Shown here piece by piece: positions 44,539 to 53,758 of a stretch of 64,000 nucleotides of DNA. Both the position numbers and the translations under genes were made by a program. Each line of letters opens with the position of its first letter. Position 1 is the stretch's first letter. The notes beneath the pieces are model-generated. The model did not search any database and was not told where the DNA came from. It saw only the letters and a program-made list of their open reading frames with translations. Where the stretch lies: contig CP003940.1 of assembly GCA_000317655.1 (NCBI GenBank), positions 2,861,547 to 2,925,546 on the forward strand, read 5' to 3'. Source of the DNA: Cyanobacterium stanieri PCC 7202 (GTDB lineage Bacteria > Cyanobacteriota > Cyanobacteriia > Cyanobacteriales > Cyanobacteriaceae).

Positions 44539-46917
44539 TTAGAATCGCTCACCAATACCAAAGTGAATACGGTTGTCTCCCTCATCATTAATACCATAAT
44601 CGATACGGATAGGACCGACGGGAGATTGGATTCTGACCCCTAAGCCATAACCAAAGCCCGTACCATTCAAACCTCGAACCTCCGCAGGTCTACCGGGTAC
44701 TGATGAACCAGAACCAAGATCTGTACCAAAATCAAGGAATAAAGCACCGCCCACGATGGAGAAAATGGGAAAACGATATTCAGCCGTAGCTTGGAGGAAG
44801 GTGCGACCATTACCCAAATCTCCTTCGCCGTAACCTCTGACAGAGTTACTGCCCCCTAAAACAAAAGCTTCGTAGGGGGGTAAGTCTCCGAGGATAGTTC
44901 CTGCCTGAACGTTGAAAGCGAGGGCTTGAGGGCCTTCGGCAAAATCAAAATCAAGGAAGTTAACAGGCATGTAGTAACTGTAACTAGCACGAATACGGTT
45001 AAAGAAAATATTACCTGAACCCAGAGGAACACTTTGTTCTGTACCGAGGAGGAGGAAACTACCTTCTGTGGGTTGTAAACGGCTGTTACGACGATCGCGC
45101 GTAGCATTAAGACGAAGGAGGAAAAGATCATCCTGACCAGATTCGCTAATAGATAGTAATTCATTGCCAAATTCGGCGGAAGAACGAGGACTCAAATCCC
45201 CTTCAGTGTTTTTAATTTCTACCCTTTGATATTGGAACCCTGCACTCAATAGCCAATCAGGACGGGTGAAAGGATCCTCGGCAATGGGGCGAGAGAATGT
45301 AACCCCTGTACCTGTACGTACTACCCGAGGACGAGTTTCCCCAACTTCGGTTCTAATGCTTTCGGTTTCGGTACCGTCAAAAACAAGAGAGATAGAACGA
45401 CGACGGAAAATATTGGCAGTGTAGGAGGTGCGATCGGGGGTAGTGGCAATCCAGGGATCCCGTAAACTGAGGTCAAATAATAACTCCCTTTCCCCTAACT
45501 GAAATTCTGCCGCTAAGTTTTGGTTATTACCCCCCAAGTTTTGTTCTTGGTAGCTGAGGGTACCAAAAAAGCCACTACTAGAACTAATACCCGCCCCTGC
45601 GGCGATAGATCCAGTGTTACCTTGTACTACCTCAATATTCATAATCACCTTGGAAGGATCTTCGGCTTCACTAAAAGAGAGGCGTACATCTTGGAAAATA
45701 CCCAAACCGAAAACCCTTTGTAAGTCTCTTTGGGCAGTATTACGGTTAAAAATATCACCCGGCTTTAACTGTACTTCCCTAGTGATGATAAATTCACGGG
45801 TTCTACCGTCAACCTCATCGTTATCTTCATTAAAATATCTAACTCGAACATCTTCAATTTCTCCCTCCGCAATCACCAAAGTGACTACACCATCGGGGGT
45901 AACTTGAGGAGAACTAACCACCTGAGCTAAATCAAAACCATTGTCACTGTACCAAGTATTAATCGCAGAAATACCCTCCTGTAAGTCTCGGAGATTAATA
46001 ATATCTCCATACTGATCTCCAAAGGCTTGATCTACTACTTCAGGGGGAACTTGAGCCTCGGGACGAGTACCCGAAACAGTTTCTAATTCCACCCTTTGTA
46101 AGACGGGGTTAGGGGTTACGGTATAGGTAATTCTGACACCTAGAGGTGTATCACTAGGCACAACATTGGCATTGCTAAAAAAGCCCGTGGCAAAAATGGC
46201 GTTGATGTCTTCTTGCAATTGGCTTCTGGTGGTGGTGCGTCCGGGGGAGGTTCTAATGACGTTATAAACTAAATCTTCTAATTCCCCTTCTACTCCTTCA
46301 ACCAATACCTCCGCCACTAATACCCGAGCTTCTTCTTGGTTTCCTTGTTGATTGTTTTGAGCGATGAGGGTTTCTTGGGAAGAAACTGATTCGGGGGTGG
46401 CTTCAATTTCTAAATTGGGGGAAGAGACTTGAGAGGAGGCGATTTCGAGGTTGGGAGATGTGGCTTCTAGGTTAGGGGATAATGTTTCTTCTTGATGATT
46501 TTGGGCTATTTGTTGTTCTGAAGGGGAATTATCAACGGTAAAGTCTTCTAACTCTGGGAGTTGATCAACTTCAATGGTTTGATTGCTAAATTCATTTTCT
46601 GAATGGGAAATGGAACTAAGGGAAATATCAGAGTTGGTGGTGACTGAAAGATTTTCTTCTATTTCTATCTCTGCACTAGCCTTGAGGGGTTGGTTGACGA
46701 GTAAGGCTGTTATACAAAGAAGGGCAGAAAGAATGGGAAACTTGGTTACTAAGTTCATCATGGAGGTTTTGGGCTTGGAGCCATGATGAGAGTTTTTATT
46801 AGTAACTTTTAAGATTTGATTCATTTTTTCTGCTTTTTGGGCGATGTTCTTTTTTTGCACTAGAGAAGAATTAGAAGTTAAGTTTTTTTTGCTCATTTGA
46901 TTGTTGCTCACAGCCAC
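44539..46917 (-). CDS. Omp85/BamA-family outer membrane assembly protein
   Basis: About 792 residues. A GTG start at 46917 or ATG at 46896. Long basic N-terminus, hydrophobic segment (about 58-75: FPILSALLCITALLVNQPL) ending in ASA, a low-complexity linker rich in Ser/Glu/Asn, then three POTRA domains (about 200-450) and a beta-barrel ending in phenylalanine (HFGIGERF). It inserts beta-barrel proteins in the outer membrane; the cyanobacterial form is the relative of chloroplast Toc75. It sits beside purC, as slr1227/slr1226 do in Synechocystis. Confidence 0.93.
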   Translation of the reverse strand: MAVSNNQMSKKNLTSNSSLVQKKNIAQKAEKMNQILKVTNKNSHHGSKPKTSMMNLVTKFPILSALLCITALLVNQPLKASAEIEIEENLSVTTNSDISLSSISHSENEFSNQTIEVDQLPELEDFTVDNSPSEQQIAQNHQEETLSPNLEATSPNLEIASSQVSSPNLEIEATPESVSSQETLIAQNNQQGNQEEARVLVAEVLVEGVEGELEDLVYNVIRTSPGRTTTRSQLQEDINAIFATGFFSNANVVPSDTPLGVRITYTVTPNPVLQRVELETVSGTRPEAQVPPEVVDQAFGDQYGDIINLRDLQEGISAINTWYSDNGFDLAQVVSSPQVTPDGVVTLVIAEGEIEDVRVRYFNEDNDEVDGRTREFIITREVQLKPGDIFNRNTAQRDLQRVFGLGIFQDVRLSFSEAEDPSKVIMNIEVVQGNTGSIAAGAGISSSSGFFGTLSYQEQNLGGNNQNLAAEFQLGERELLFDLSLRDPWIATTPDRTSYTANIFRRRSISLVFDGTETESIRTEVGETRPRVVRTGTGVTFSRPIAEDPFTRPDWLLSAGFQYQRVEIKNTEGDLSPRSSAEFGNELLSISESGQDDLFLLRLNATRDRRNSRLQPTEGSFLLLGTEQSVPLGSGNIFFNRIRASYSYYMPVNFLDFDFAEGPQALAFNVQAGTILGDLPPYEAFVLGGSNSVRGYGEGDLGNGRTFLQATAEYRFPIFSIVGGALFLDFGTDLGSGSSVPGRPAEVRGLNGTGFGYGLGVRIQSPVGPIRIDYGINDEGDNRIHFGIGERF

Positions 46918-46959
46918 ACACCAGTTTTTTTAGTAATAAAAATAATTGTCTTTAATATA

Positions 46960-47703
46960 CTAGCTATTTTCTAGTTTTTCAATTTGATTTAAGACCCTAG
47001 TTTGGACTTTTTGATAGGCGGATTCCACCTCTCCTAAGTCTTTTCTAAATCGATCTTTATCCATGACTCGTTTTTCCTTGTCTTGTTCCTGAGTATCCCA
47101 GAGGCGACAAGTATCAGGGCTTATTTCATCGGCTAGTAAAATATTACTTTGATGATCTAAGCCAAATTCGAGTTTAAAGTCTACTAGGGTGATTTGACAA
47201 CTTTGGAAAAATTCTATTAGGTGTTGATTGATGGTTTTGGCTAGGTTTTGGAGTTGGGTAATTTGTTCTGGGGTGGCGATATTTAATAGTGCTAATCTAT
47301 CGGGGGTAAGGAGGGGATCCTGTAGGGCATCGTCTTTGAGATAAAATTCTACTAGGGGTTGGGGTAATATTTGACCTTCGGGGAGTCCTGTTTCTCTGCA
47401 TAAACTACCTGCGGCGATGTTTCTTATGACTACTTCGAGGGGGATTATTTTTACTGCTTTGACGAGCATTTCTCGCTCGGATACTTTTTCGATAAAGTGG
47501 GTGGGGATGCCTTTTTTTTCGAGGTATGTTAACAAAGCAGAGGCGATCGCACAGTTGACTTTTCCTTTATCGGTAATAGTACCTTTTTTTTGGGCATTAA
47601 AGGCGGTAGCGGAATCTTTGTAATAGGTTAGGTAAACCTGTTCATCATCGGTAGGATATATAATTTTTGCTTTGCCTTCGTACAGTTTTTCTTTGGTTGT
47701 CAT
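46960..47703 (-). CDS. purC: Phosphoribosylaminoimidazole-succinocarboxamide synthase
   Basis: 247 residues. KLYEGKAKIIYPTDD, LEVVIRNIAAGSLCRETGL, and DFKLEFGLDHQSNILLADEISPDTCRLWD are SAICAR synthetase motifs. It joins aspartate to CAIR in purine synthesis. It lies 42 bases upstream of omp85 on the same strand, so co-transcription is possible. Start ATG 47703. Confidence 0.96.
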   Translation of the reverse strand: MTTKEKLYEGKAKIIYPTDDEQVYLTYYKDSATAFNAQKKGTITDKGKVNCAIASALLTYLEKKGIPTHFIEKVSEREMLVKAVKIIPLEVVIRNIAAGSLCRETGLPEGQILPQPLVEFYLKDDALQDPLLTPDRLALLNIATPEQITQLQNLAKTINQHLIEFFQSCQITLVDFKLEFGLDHQSNILLADEISPDTCRLWDTQEQDKEKRVMDKDRFRKDLGEVESAYQKVQTRVLNQIEKLENS

Positions 47704-47733
47704 GATACTTAATTGATAGTTGATAATTGATAA

Positions 47734-49065
47734 TTAATTATTTTGCCCATTGCCCATTGCCCATTGCCCATTGCCCATTGCCTCTTGCCTTTTGCCTATT
47801 GCCCATTCCCTTATTTTTATTTTTCCCCTAATTTCTTTATTCAACCAATAGGTATTACTAGATAAGGATTTTAAACTTTGGGGGGTGACTTGCCAAGGTT
47901 GTTGGGATGCAAATAAGATTAACTCTGCTTTTTCTCCTGTTTGTAAACTAATGGGCTGTTGATTGAGACACCGTAAAGGATTCACGCTAAGGGCTTCCCA
48001 GAGTTTAAGGGCGCTCAGGATTCGGGTATTTACCAAATTATCCCACAACAAAGGCAAAATTAACTCATAACCGATCGCCCCAGGGGGTGACTCTGAAAAA
48101 GCGACGGTATTTTCTTCGTAGGTGTAGGGGGTATGGTCAACGGCGATCGCATCTATAACCCCATTTTTTATGCCCTCAACGAGGGCTAGACGGTCATTTT
48201 CTGCCCCTAAAGGGGGGTTTAACTTCAAATTGGGGTCGTAACTTTCTACCGCCTCGCTATTGAGTAAAAGGTGATGCCAATTCACACTGGCGGTGATGGG
48301 TAAACCTTCCTCCTTGGCTTGGGCGATTAATTTTACCCCCCTTTCGGTGGAAACCCTCATTACATGAACCTTGGTTCTAGTCAGGGCTACTAATTCAATG
48401 ATAGAGGCGATCGCAATGGTTTCACTAATAGCAGGACAACCCACCAAACCAAGACGAACAGAAGTACTATTTTCCCTCACCACTCCTGCCCCTCGCAACT
48501 GCAGATTACTAGGAGAAAGAGCCACGGGCAAATCAAAAGGGTGGGCATATTCCAGCATTCGCCGTAATAATAAAAGATTGTCACAGGGTTTATTATCCGT
48601 AAAACCGACAACCCCTGCATCTGCCAAAGAAGCTAATTCGGCGATGACATCCCCCTTCAAACCATTAGTTAAAGCACCCCAGAGATAAAAATGAGCAGGT
48701 AAATTCCTACCCCGACTCTCAATCAAAGCACAAGTGGCAGGATTATCAATCACAGGATTAGTATTAGGTAAAATCGCCCCCCTACTAAAACCCCCTGCCC
48801 TCATGGCTTCACTCAGACTCACAAGGGTTTCCCTATCCTCATATCCCGGCTCACCGCTACTGCTATATATATCCGCCAGTGCAGGGGCAAGGATTAAACT
48901 TTCTCCCTCAACAACTTCCGCCGAAGGGTCATCATAATCGAGATTTTGACCGATTTGATCAATCTTGCCATCTATCAATAATACATCAGTAATATCATCC
49001 ACCGCACGCACAGGATCTAAGATTCTCACCTGTCGATAAATTTGAGAATTAGGTTTCACCGTCAT
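47734..49065 (-). CDS. Dihydroorotase-like protein lacking metal ligands (PyrC' type)
   Basis: 443 residues from ATG 49065; an upstream GTG at 49071 is possible. Amidohydrolase fold of the dihydroorotase family, but the zinc site is gone: the DxHxHxREPG motif reads DIYSSSGEPG, the HCED region reads SPSN, and the His of the HxST motif is Arg (VHVMRVST). AVDHTPY is kept. So it is probably inactive, like the PyrC' partner of aspartate carbamoyltransferase. The last 25 residues are encoded by heptamer repeats (repeated MGNGQ-type units) and are likely an addition. Confidence 0.8.
   Translation of the reverse strand: MTVKPNSQIYRQVRILDPVRAVDDITDVLLIDGKIDQIGQNLDYDDPSAEVVEGESLILAPALADIYSSSGEPGYEDRETLVSLSEAMRAGGFSRGAILPNTNPVIDNPATCALIESRGRNLPAHFYLWGALTNGLKGDVIAELASLADAGVVGFTDNKPCDNLLLLRRMLEYAHPFDLPVALSPSNLQLRGAGVVRENSTSVRLGLVGCPAISETIAIASIIELVALTRTKVHVMRVSTERGVKLIAQAKEEGLPITASVNWHHLLLNSEAVESYDPNLKLNPPLGAENDRLALVEGIKNGVIDAIAVDHTPYTYEENTVAFSESPPGAIGYELILPLLWDNLVNTRILSALKLWEALSVNPLRCLNQQPISLQTGEKAELILFASQQPWQVTPQSLKSLSSNTYWLNKEIRGKIKIREWAIGKRQEAMGNGQWAMGNGQNN
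47743..47810. repeat. Heptamer repeat inside the 3' end of a coding region
   Basis: At least seven near-perfect TTGCCCA/TTGCCTA-type heptamers in tandem. They lie inside the reading frame of the dihydroorotase-like gene and encode its C-terminal MGNGQ-like tail. Heptamers shift frame with each unit, so the number of units decides which tail is read. Confidence 0.9.
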
Positions 49066-49263
49066 TAACACTTTTACTTATGAGGGAGCAGAAAATCTTT
49101 TTTCTCTTCCTTGTCCGACTTACCATTTTACGCTCAAATCTCCTTCTGTCCAAGATTAATTTTTGTAACTTTTTTAGCAAAATGTAGCAATTTATACAGA
49201 AATAATGCTTAAATAGGATCAATTAAGAAAAACATTTAAATTTATTGACTAGGAGAAAGGAAT

Positions 49264-49464
49264 ATGAATACTGAAAACCAAGCCCGTAGCCTCATGATGC
49301 GTCACCATCATGCCATCAAAAACCGTCAACAATCCATGTTAGGAAGAGTCGCTTCGGAAATCGGCATGGATATTGATCCCACCGAACATTGTCAAGGCAC
49401 CCAAGGCAAACCTAATTCTAGTTTCCGTGTTACGTATGATCGCAGTCGTGCTTCTTTAAGCTAG
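49264..49464 (+). CDS. Small conserved-looking protein of 66 residues
   Basis: 66 residues behind an ideal ribosome site (AGGAGAAAGGAATATG). Basic N-terminus with MMRHHHAIKNRQQSML, a central EIGMDIDPTEHCQG, and a C-terminus GKPNSSFRVTYDRSRASLS. I do not recognise a named family, but a strong start signal and a free-standing frame support it as a real gene. One Cys and several His could bind metal. Neighbours give no hint of function. Confidence 0.65.
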   Translation: MNTENQARSLMMRHHHAIKNRQQSMLGRVASEIGMDIDPTEHCQGTQGKPNSSFRVTYDRSRASLS

Positions 49465-49712
49465 GGAATCAATTAACAATTGACAATTGACAATAAATAA
49501 TTATTATCTCTTGCATGAGTGCCTGTTTTCTATCTTAAATGTTATACTGGTTTCCAGCAGTAATGTGCGTAAGGTATTCGGGGGAGTGACTTCCCTAGCT
49601 TCTTTCGTCGGAACAAATATCGCCCAAGAAAATGTAATGGTGACGCGTTTGGTAAGTTAAAGCATTGATAGGAAAGTCAAAAAAACTAAAAAATAAGAAT
49701 TTAGATCCTTCG

Positions 49713-49858
49713 GCGGTAGGGCATACCGTAGAAGTAAAAGTAAAATGCTTGTGGATTCGGTCTGACGGGGGCATCATTAGTGATAATGATGCTTAGTTAA
49801 GAGGAGTAGAAGCAAGAATCGCTCGTTACAATCTTTGATTTAACGGGTGAGTGTCAAT
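49713..49858 (+). mobile_element. Relic of a third tnpB element (right end)
   Basis: GCGGTAGGGCATACCGT at 49713 matches the tnpB 3' coding region of the two complete copies, and the sequence ends in a hairpin (CTCGTTA...TAACGGGTGAG, loop AATCTTTGATT) and AGTGTCAAT, at the same distance as in the copies. The frame reads AVGHTVEVKVKCLWIRSD before breaking down, so it is a different, decayed element. The remainder of the spacer 49465-49712 has CAATTGACAAT repeats, and a short open stretch (about 49513-49658) with no start that I cannot identify. Confidence 0.75.
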
Positions 49859-50278
49859 ACAAAAAGCGTTTTCTTTTTCTTGGATGATTTTGGCTAAACT
49901 GGGGCGCCCTGAAAGTTGTAAGCGGTATTTTGCCCAGATGCCATAAACTTGATCGGCAAACCAACCGATAACGGGAATTTTGGTGATGGCATATATCCAA
50001 CCCATGCCCAAGGTTTCATAGACTCGGCGAAATACTTCCACGTTTTTGATGACAGTGCCATCGGCGAGAATGGCGTGAATTCTACCCATGGCGGTGGCGT
50101 AGTCAATGCCTTGATTTTCTGAGGGCAGGTAGTGGGGGGAAGCAATATCCACAAAGGCAACTTTTCCCCTACCGTTGTCTTTTTTTTTGAGAAAATTTAC
50201 TTCTTTGACGCAGAAAGGACATTCTCCATCGTAGAGGAGTTTTATTTCGTAGGAAGGATTAGGATTATTATTTGACAT
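49826..50278 (-). CDS. DCC-family (DUF393) thiol-disulfide oxidoreductase
   Basis: 150 residues. YDGECPFCVKEVNFLKKKD carries the family's CPFC motif near the N-terminus; GWIYAITKIPVIGWFADQVYGIWAKYR is a characteristic later region. Likely redox or disulfide exchange; substrate unknown. The final residues (CIDTHPLNQRL) and the stop are encoded by the relic IS right end, so the natural C-terminus was replaced by the insertion. Confidence 0.85.
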   Translation of the reverse strand: MSNNNPNPSYEIKLLYDGECPFCVKEVNFLKKKDNGRGKVAFVDIASPHYLPSENQGIDYATAMGRIHAILADGTVIKNVEVFRRVYETLGMGWIYAITKIPVIGWFADQVYGIWAKYRLQLSGRPSLAKIIQEKENAFCIDTHPLNQRL

Positions 50279-50348
50279 GATTAAAGAAAGTTATTAAGAT
50301 TTGTAAATCCACTGTAAAATCATAGTAACTAAAAAAATCGGGTTATCA

Positions 50349-51041
50349 ATGCAAACATTCGGCCCTCGTCAAACTATTCAATTTAAGCCTCAGCCTTTGA
50401 AGGTGATTGCCATTGGTGATAGTTTAATTTATGGTTATGGTGACAAGGAAGGAGGTGGATGGGTTGAGCGTTTAAAGCGTCGTTGGATGTATGGTGAGCG
50501 GGAACATGTATTATATAATTTAGGTATTAGGGGCGATCGCACCTCCCAAGTCAAAGAAAGATTAGCCTTAGAATATAAATACCGTGGCGAACTACGAAAC
50601 CGCTACCCTGACAGAATTATCATCTCCGTAGGGGTTAACGACTCCCCCCGATTAGGGCGTAAAGCAGGAAGAAACCTCACCGATTATGATCAATTTTGCC
50701 AAGACATCGAAGAATTATTAAACCAAGCCCAACAACTATGTCCCGTATTTTTTGTGGGAATGATACCCGTAGATGAGGATAAAATGCCCTTTTTAGATTG
50801 TTTTTATTATAACCGCAGAGATCAATATCGCTACAAAGAAGCCACAAAACAAGCCTGTGCAGAGCGAAATATTCCTTACTTAGATACCTTCGATTTATGG
50901 ACAAGTAGAGGAGAAAACTGGATCAAAAATCATCTCTGCGAAGATGGATTACACCCCAACGTACAAGGTTATCAATCCCTCTATGATGACATTACCCAGT
51001 GGCAACCATTACAATTAATGGTAGAGAAGTATCCCAGCTAA
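50349..51041 (+). CDS. SGNH/GDSL-type esterase
   Basis: 230 residues. Block I AIGDSLIYGYG (nucleophile Ser), block II with GIRGDRTSQ, block III SVGVNDS (Asn), and block V DGLHPNVQGYQ (Asp/His). Full SGNH set, so probably an active esterase or lipase, cytoplasmic (no signal peptide). Substrate unknown. Start ATG 50349. Confidence 0.87.
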   Translation: MQTFGPRQTIQFKPQPLKVIAIGDSLIYGYGDKEGGGWVERLKRRWMYGEREHVLYNLGIRGDRTSQVKERLALEYKYRGELRNRYPDRIIISVGVNDSPRLGRKAGRNLTDYDQFCQDIEELLNQAQQLCPVFFVGMIPVDEDKMPFLDCFYYNRRDQYRYKEATKQACAERNIPYLDTFDLWTSRGENWIKNHLCEDGLHPNVQGYQSLYDDITQWQPLQLMVEKYPS

Positions 51042-51155
51042 AATTTCAGCCTACCTTCAGAAAAATATTCCATAAAATAAAGGTAACTATGATAGTATCT
51101 GAGATAAATTCATAACAAAAATATTAAAAAAAATCTGGTGTTGAGGAGTAACAAA

Positions 51156-52232
51156 ATGAAATATCAAAGACTAGAAAATATTCCTAGCCCTCGCCAACAT
51201 AATAATCCTTTAAAAGTTGGTGTGATTGGGGTAGGCAATATGGGGCAACATCATACCCGTGTCTTAAGTCTCCTCAAGGATGTGGAATTAGTCGGTATTG
51301 CTGATGTTAATGTGGAGCGTGGTTTAGACATTGCTAGTAAATATCGCGCCAGATTTTTTGATAATTACCTCGAAATGTTACCCCATGTCGATGCCGTCTG
51401 TATTGCCGCCCCGACAAAATTACATCACCAAGTGGGCTTAGATTGTTTTAAAGCAGGGGTTCATGTTTTGATGGAAAAACCCATCGCCGCTAGTATCGAA
51501 GAAGCAGAATCCCTCGTTAATGCCGCTGCTGAAGCTAATTGTATCCTGCAAGTAGGACATATAGAACGCTTTAACCCCGCCTTTCAGGAATTAAGTAAAA
51601 TCCTCAAAACAGAAAATCTCCTCGCCCTTGAGGCACACCGCATGAGTCCATATTCTGATAGGGCAAATGATGTGTCGGTGGTATTGGATTTAATGATTCA
51701 TGATTTAGATTTATTTCTCGAGTTAGCAGGGGCGCCTGTTACCAAATTAAGTGCCACGGGTAGCCGTGCGGCGGAATCTCAATATTTAGATTATGTTACC
51801 GCCACCCTCAATTTTGCGAATGGTATCGTCGCCACCGTTACCGCCAGTAAAGTTACCCATCGCAAAATACGCCGTATCACTGCCCATTGTCGTAATAGTC
51901 TTACGGAGGCGGATTTTCTTAATAATGAAATTCTCATCCACCGTCAAACTACGGCTAATTACACCACGGATTACGGGCAGATTCTTTACCGTCAGGATGG
52001 TTTGATTGAAAAAGTTTATACCAGCAATATTGAGCCTCTCCATGCGGAATTAGAACATTTTGCCAGTTGTGTAAGGGGTGGTAATCAGCCTTCTGTGGGC
52101 GGTGAACAAGCCCTGAAAGCCTTACGTTTAGCGAGTTATATTGAACAGTTAGCCCTTGATGGTAAGGTATGGCAAGATTTTTCTGTTAATTTAGAGGAAA
52201 TTAATGGGGAGGTAGCGATAAGTCCTCAATAA
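51156..52232 (+). CDS. Gfo/Idh/MocA-family oxidoreductase
   Basis: 358 residues from ATG 51156, chosen because GAGGAG lies 8 bases upstream. Rossmann motif VGVIGVGNMGQHHTRVL, then EKPIAASIEEAESLV with the conserved Glu-Lys-Pro, and DLMIHDLDLFLELAG in the C-domain. It uses NAD(P)(H) to oxidise or reduce a sugar or related substrate. Many are in polysaccharide pathways, but no such neighbours are close. Substrate not decidable. Confidence 0.88.
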   Translation: MKYQRLENIPSPRQHNNPLKVGVIGVGNMGQHHTRVLSLLKDVELVGIADVNVERGLDIASKYRARFFDNYLEMLPHVDAVCIAAPTKLHHQVGLDCFKAGVHVLMEKPIAASIEEAESLVNAAAEANCILQVGHIERFNPAFQELSKILKTENLLALEAHRMSPYSDRANDVSVVLDLMIHDLDLFLELAGAPVTKLSATGSRAAESQYLDYVTATLNFANGIVATVTASKVTHRKIRRITAHCRNSLTEADFLNNEILIHRQTTANYTTDYGQILYRQDGLIEKVYTSNIEPLHAELEHFASCVRGGNQPSVGGEQALKALRLASYIEQLALDGKVWQDFSVNLEEINGEVAISPQ

Positions 52233-52298
52233 CATATAAATTTTGATTGTCAATTGTTATGATGGTCAGGGTATTTATTTCCCCATTATCATGAGACT

Positions 52299-53750
52299 AT
52301 GAAGAAGTATCGCTGGTTAATTGTCACTGTTGCTATCGTTTCTATTGTATGCCAATTTGTTTTTTCAACTCCTGCAATCAGTGCCAATGATGCCTACTGT
52401 CGATTTGATCAAAGTCAGGTTAACACAAAAACTCAATTGAGAGATCGGGCTTTTGCGAGTAATAACAGTCAAAGCAGACGGGAATATCAAGAAATTGTCC
52501 AAAGACACGCCCAAATGTTGCGGGATTGTCGGAGTCGAAATTGGCTAAAGGAACAGGCGATTTGGTTGCGGATTTACCCCTGTGATGTGGTTGATGGCTC
52601 TGTGGAGCGAGTTTTGGATCAAATTGTCAATTTGGGTTATAACACTGTATATTTGGAGGTTTTCTTTGATGGTAGGGTGTTGTTACCAAAAAATGCTAAT
52701 AATACAATTTGGTCGAGTGTAATCGATCAACCGGGTTATGAAAATCGAGATTTATATGCCGAGACTCTACAAAAAGGGCGAGAACGAGGATTGAAGATGT
52801 ATGCTTGGTTATTTGCTCTTAATTATGGTTATTCTTATAGTTTGAGGGGCGATCGCCAAGATGTGTTAGCCTTAAATGGTAAGGGGGAAAATAGTGTTTA
52901 CTATGTGGATGATCAATCTCAAACCTTTGTAGATCCTTATAACTCCGTGGCTAGGGATGATTATCGACGTTTATTACAGGCGGTATTGCAAAGAAGACCT
53001 GATGGGGTTTTATTTGATTATATCCGTTATCCTCGGGGTAGTGGCCCTTATTCTGTGGCTTCTAAGGTCAAAGATTTATGGATTTATGGTAGGGCTTCCC
53101 GTCAAGCACTTTTGGCTAGGGCGCAAAATAATCAAGGTAGATGGTTATTGGAAAGATATATTGATCAAGGTTCTATTAATGCCAATGATGTCAACCAAAT
53201 GCGACAACTTTTCCCCAATGAATCCATGCCCCTTTGGCAGGGAAGAAGCCCCAATGCGGCTAATAATTTGTCGGCTTTACAACTGGATTTATGGTACTTT
53301 ACCGTTGCCCATGCCGCCCAAGGAGTTATCGATTTTCTCAACATTGCGGTTAATCAGGTAAGGCAAATGGGAATCCCCGCAGGGGCAGTATTTTTCCCAG
53401 AAGGTAATCAACCTGTGGGAGAAATTGGTTTCGATTCACGGGTACAGCCTTGGGATAACTTTCCCTCTGATATTGAGTTTCATCCTATGTCCTATGCTTT
53501 GTGTGGCAATGCTAGTTGTATCGCTCGTCAAGTTCAAAGTGTCATTGATAATACTACTAATGTAAATAATGTTAAGCCTGTATTGGCTGGATTGTGGGGC
53601 AGAAGTGAGGGGCAACGTCCTTCTTTGGAAATTCAAATGGAGGGTATTCGTCAGGCAAATAGGGGTATTACTTCTATCAGTCATTTCGCCTATTCTTGGA
53701 TTGAGCCACAACACGCCCGAGAGCGTCGTAATAGTTGTTCTTTTAATTAA
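52299..53750 (+). CDS. Family 10 glycosylhydrolase-like protein (GHL10/DUF187)
   Basis: 483 residues. Signal peptide about 1-29 (ends PAISA). AIWLRIYPCDVVDGSVERVLDQIVNLGYNTVYLEVFFDG starts the TIM-barrel domain; later DGVLFDYIRYPRG, FHPMSYALCGN and ISHFAYSWIEP. This matches GHL10 proteins, secreted glycosidase-like enzymes suspected in cell-wall or sheath polysaccharide breakdown. The Asp of GVLFDYIRYP is a likely catalytic residue. Ends 8 bases before cbiB. Confidence 0.85.
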   Translation: MKKYRWLIVTVAIVSIVCQFVFSTPAISANDAYCRFDQSQVNTKTQLRDRAFASNNSQSRREYQEIVQRHAQMLRDCRSRNWLKEQAIWLRIYPCDVVDGSVERVLDQIVNLGYNTVYLEVFFDGRVLLPKNANNTIWSSVIDQPGYENRDLYAETLQKGRERGLKMYAWLFALNYGYSYSLRGDRQDVLALNGKGENSVYYVDDQSQTFVDPYNSVARDDYRRLLQAVLQRRPDGVLFDYIRYPRGSGPYSVASKVKDLWIYGRASRQALLARAQNNQGRWLLERYIDQGSINANDVNQMRQLFPNESMPLWQGRSPNAANNLSALQLDLWYFTVAHAAQGVIDFLNIAVNQVRQMGIPAGAVFFPEGNQPVGEIGFDSRVQPWDNFPSDIEFHPMSYALCGNASCIARQVQSVIDNTTNVNNVKPVLAGLWGRSEGQRPSLEIQMEGIRQANRGITSISHFAYSWIEPQHARERRNSCSFN

Positions 53751-53758
53751 TTAAAATT

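Noticed and set aside
47743..47810. Possible CRISPR array because of regular repeats
   Set aside because: Units are 7 bases in direct tandem with no spacers; this is a heptamer repeat.
49513..49658. Short open stretch reading SSNVRKVFGGVTSLASFVG
   Set aside because: No start codon, no ribosome site, and no family recognised. Might be a gene fragment, but cannot be supported.
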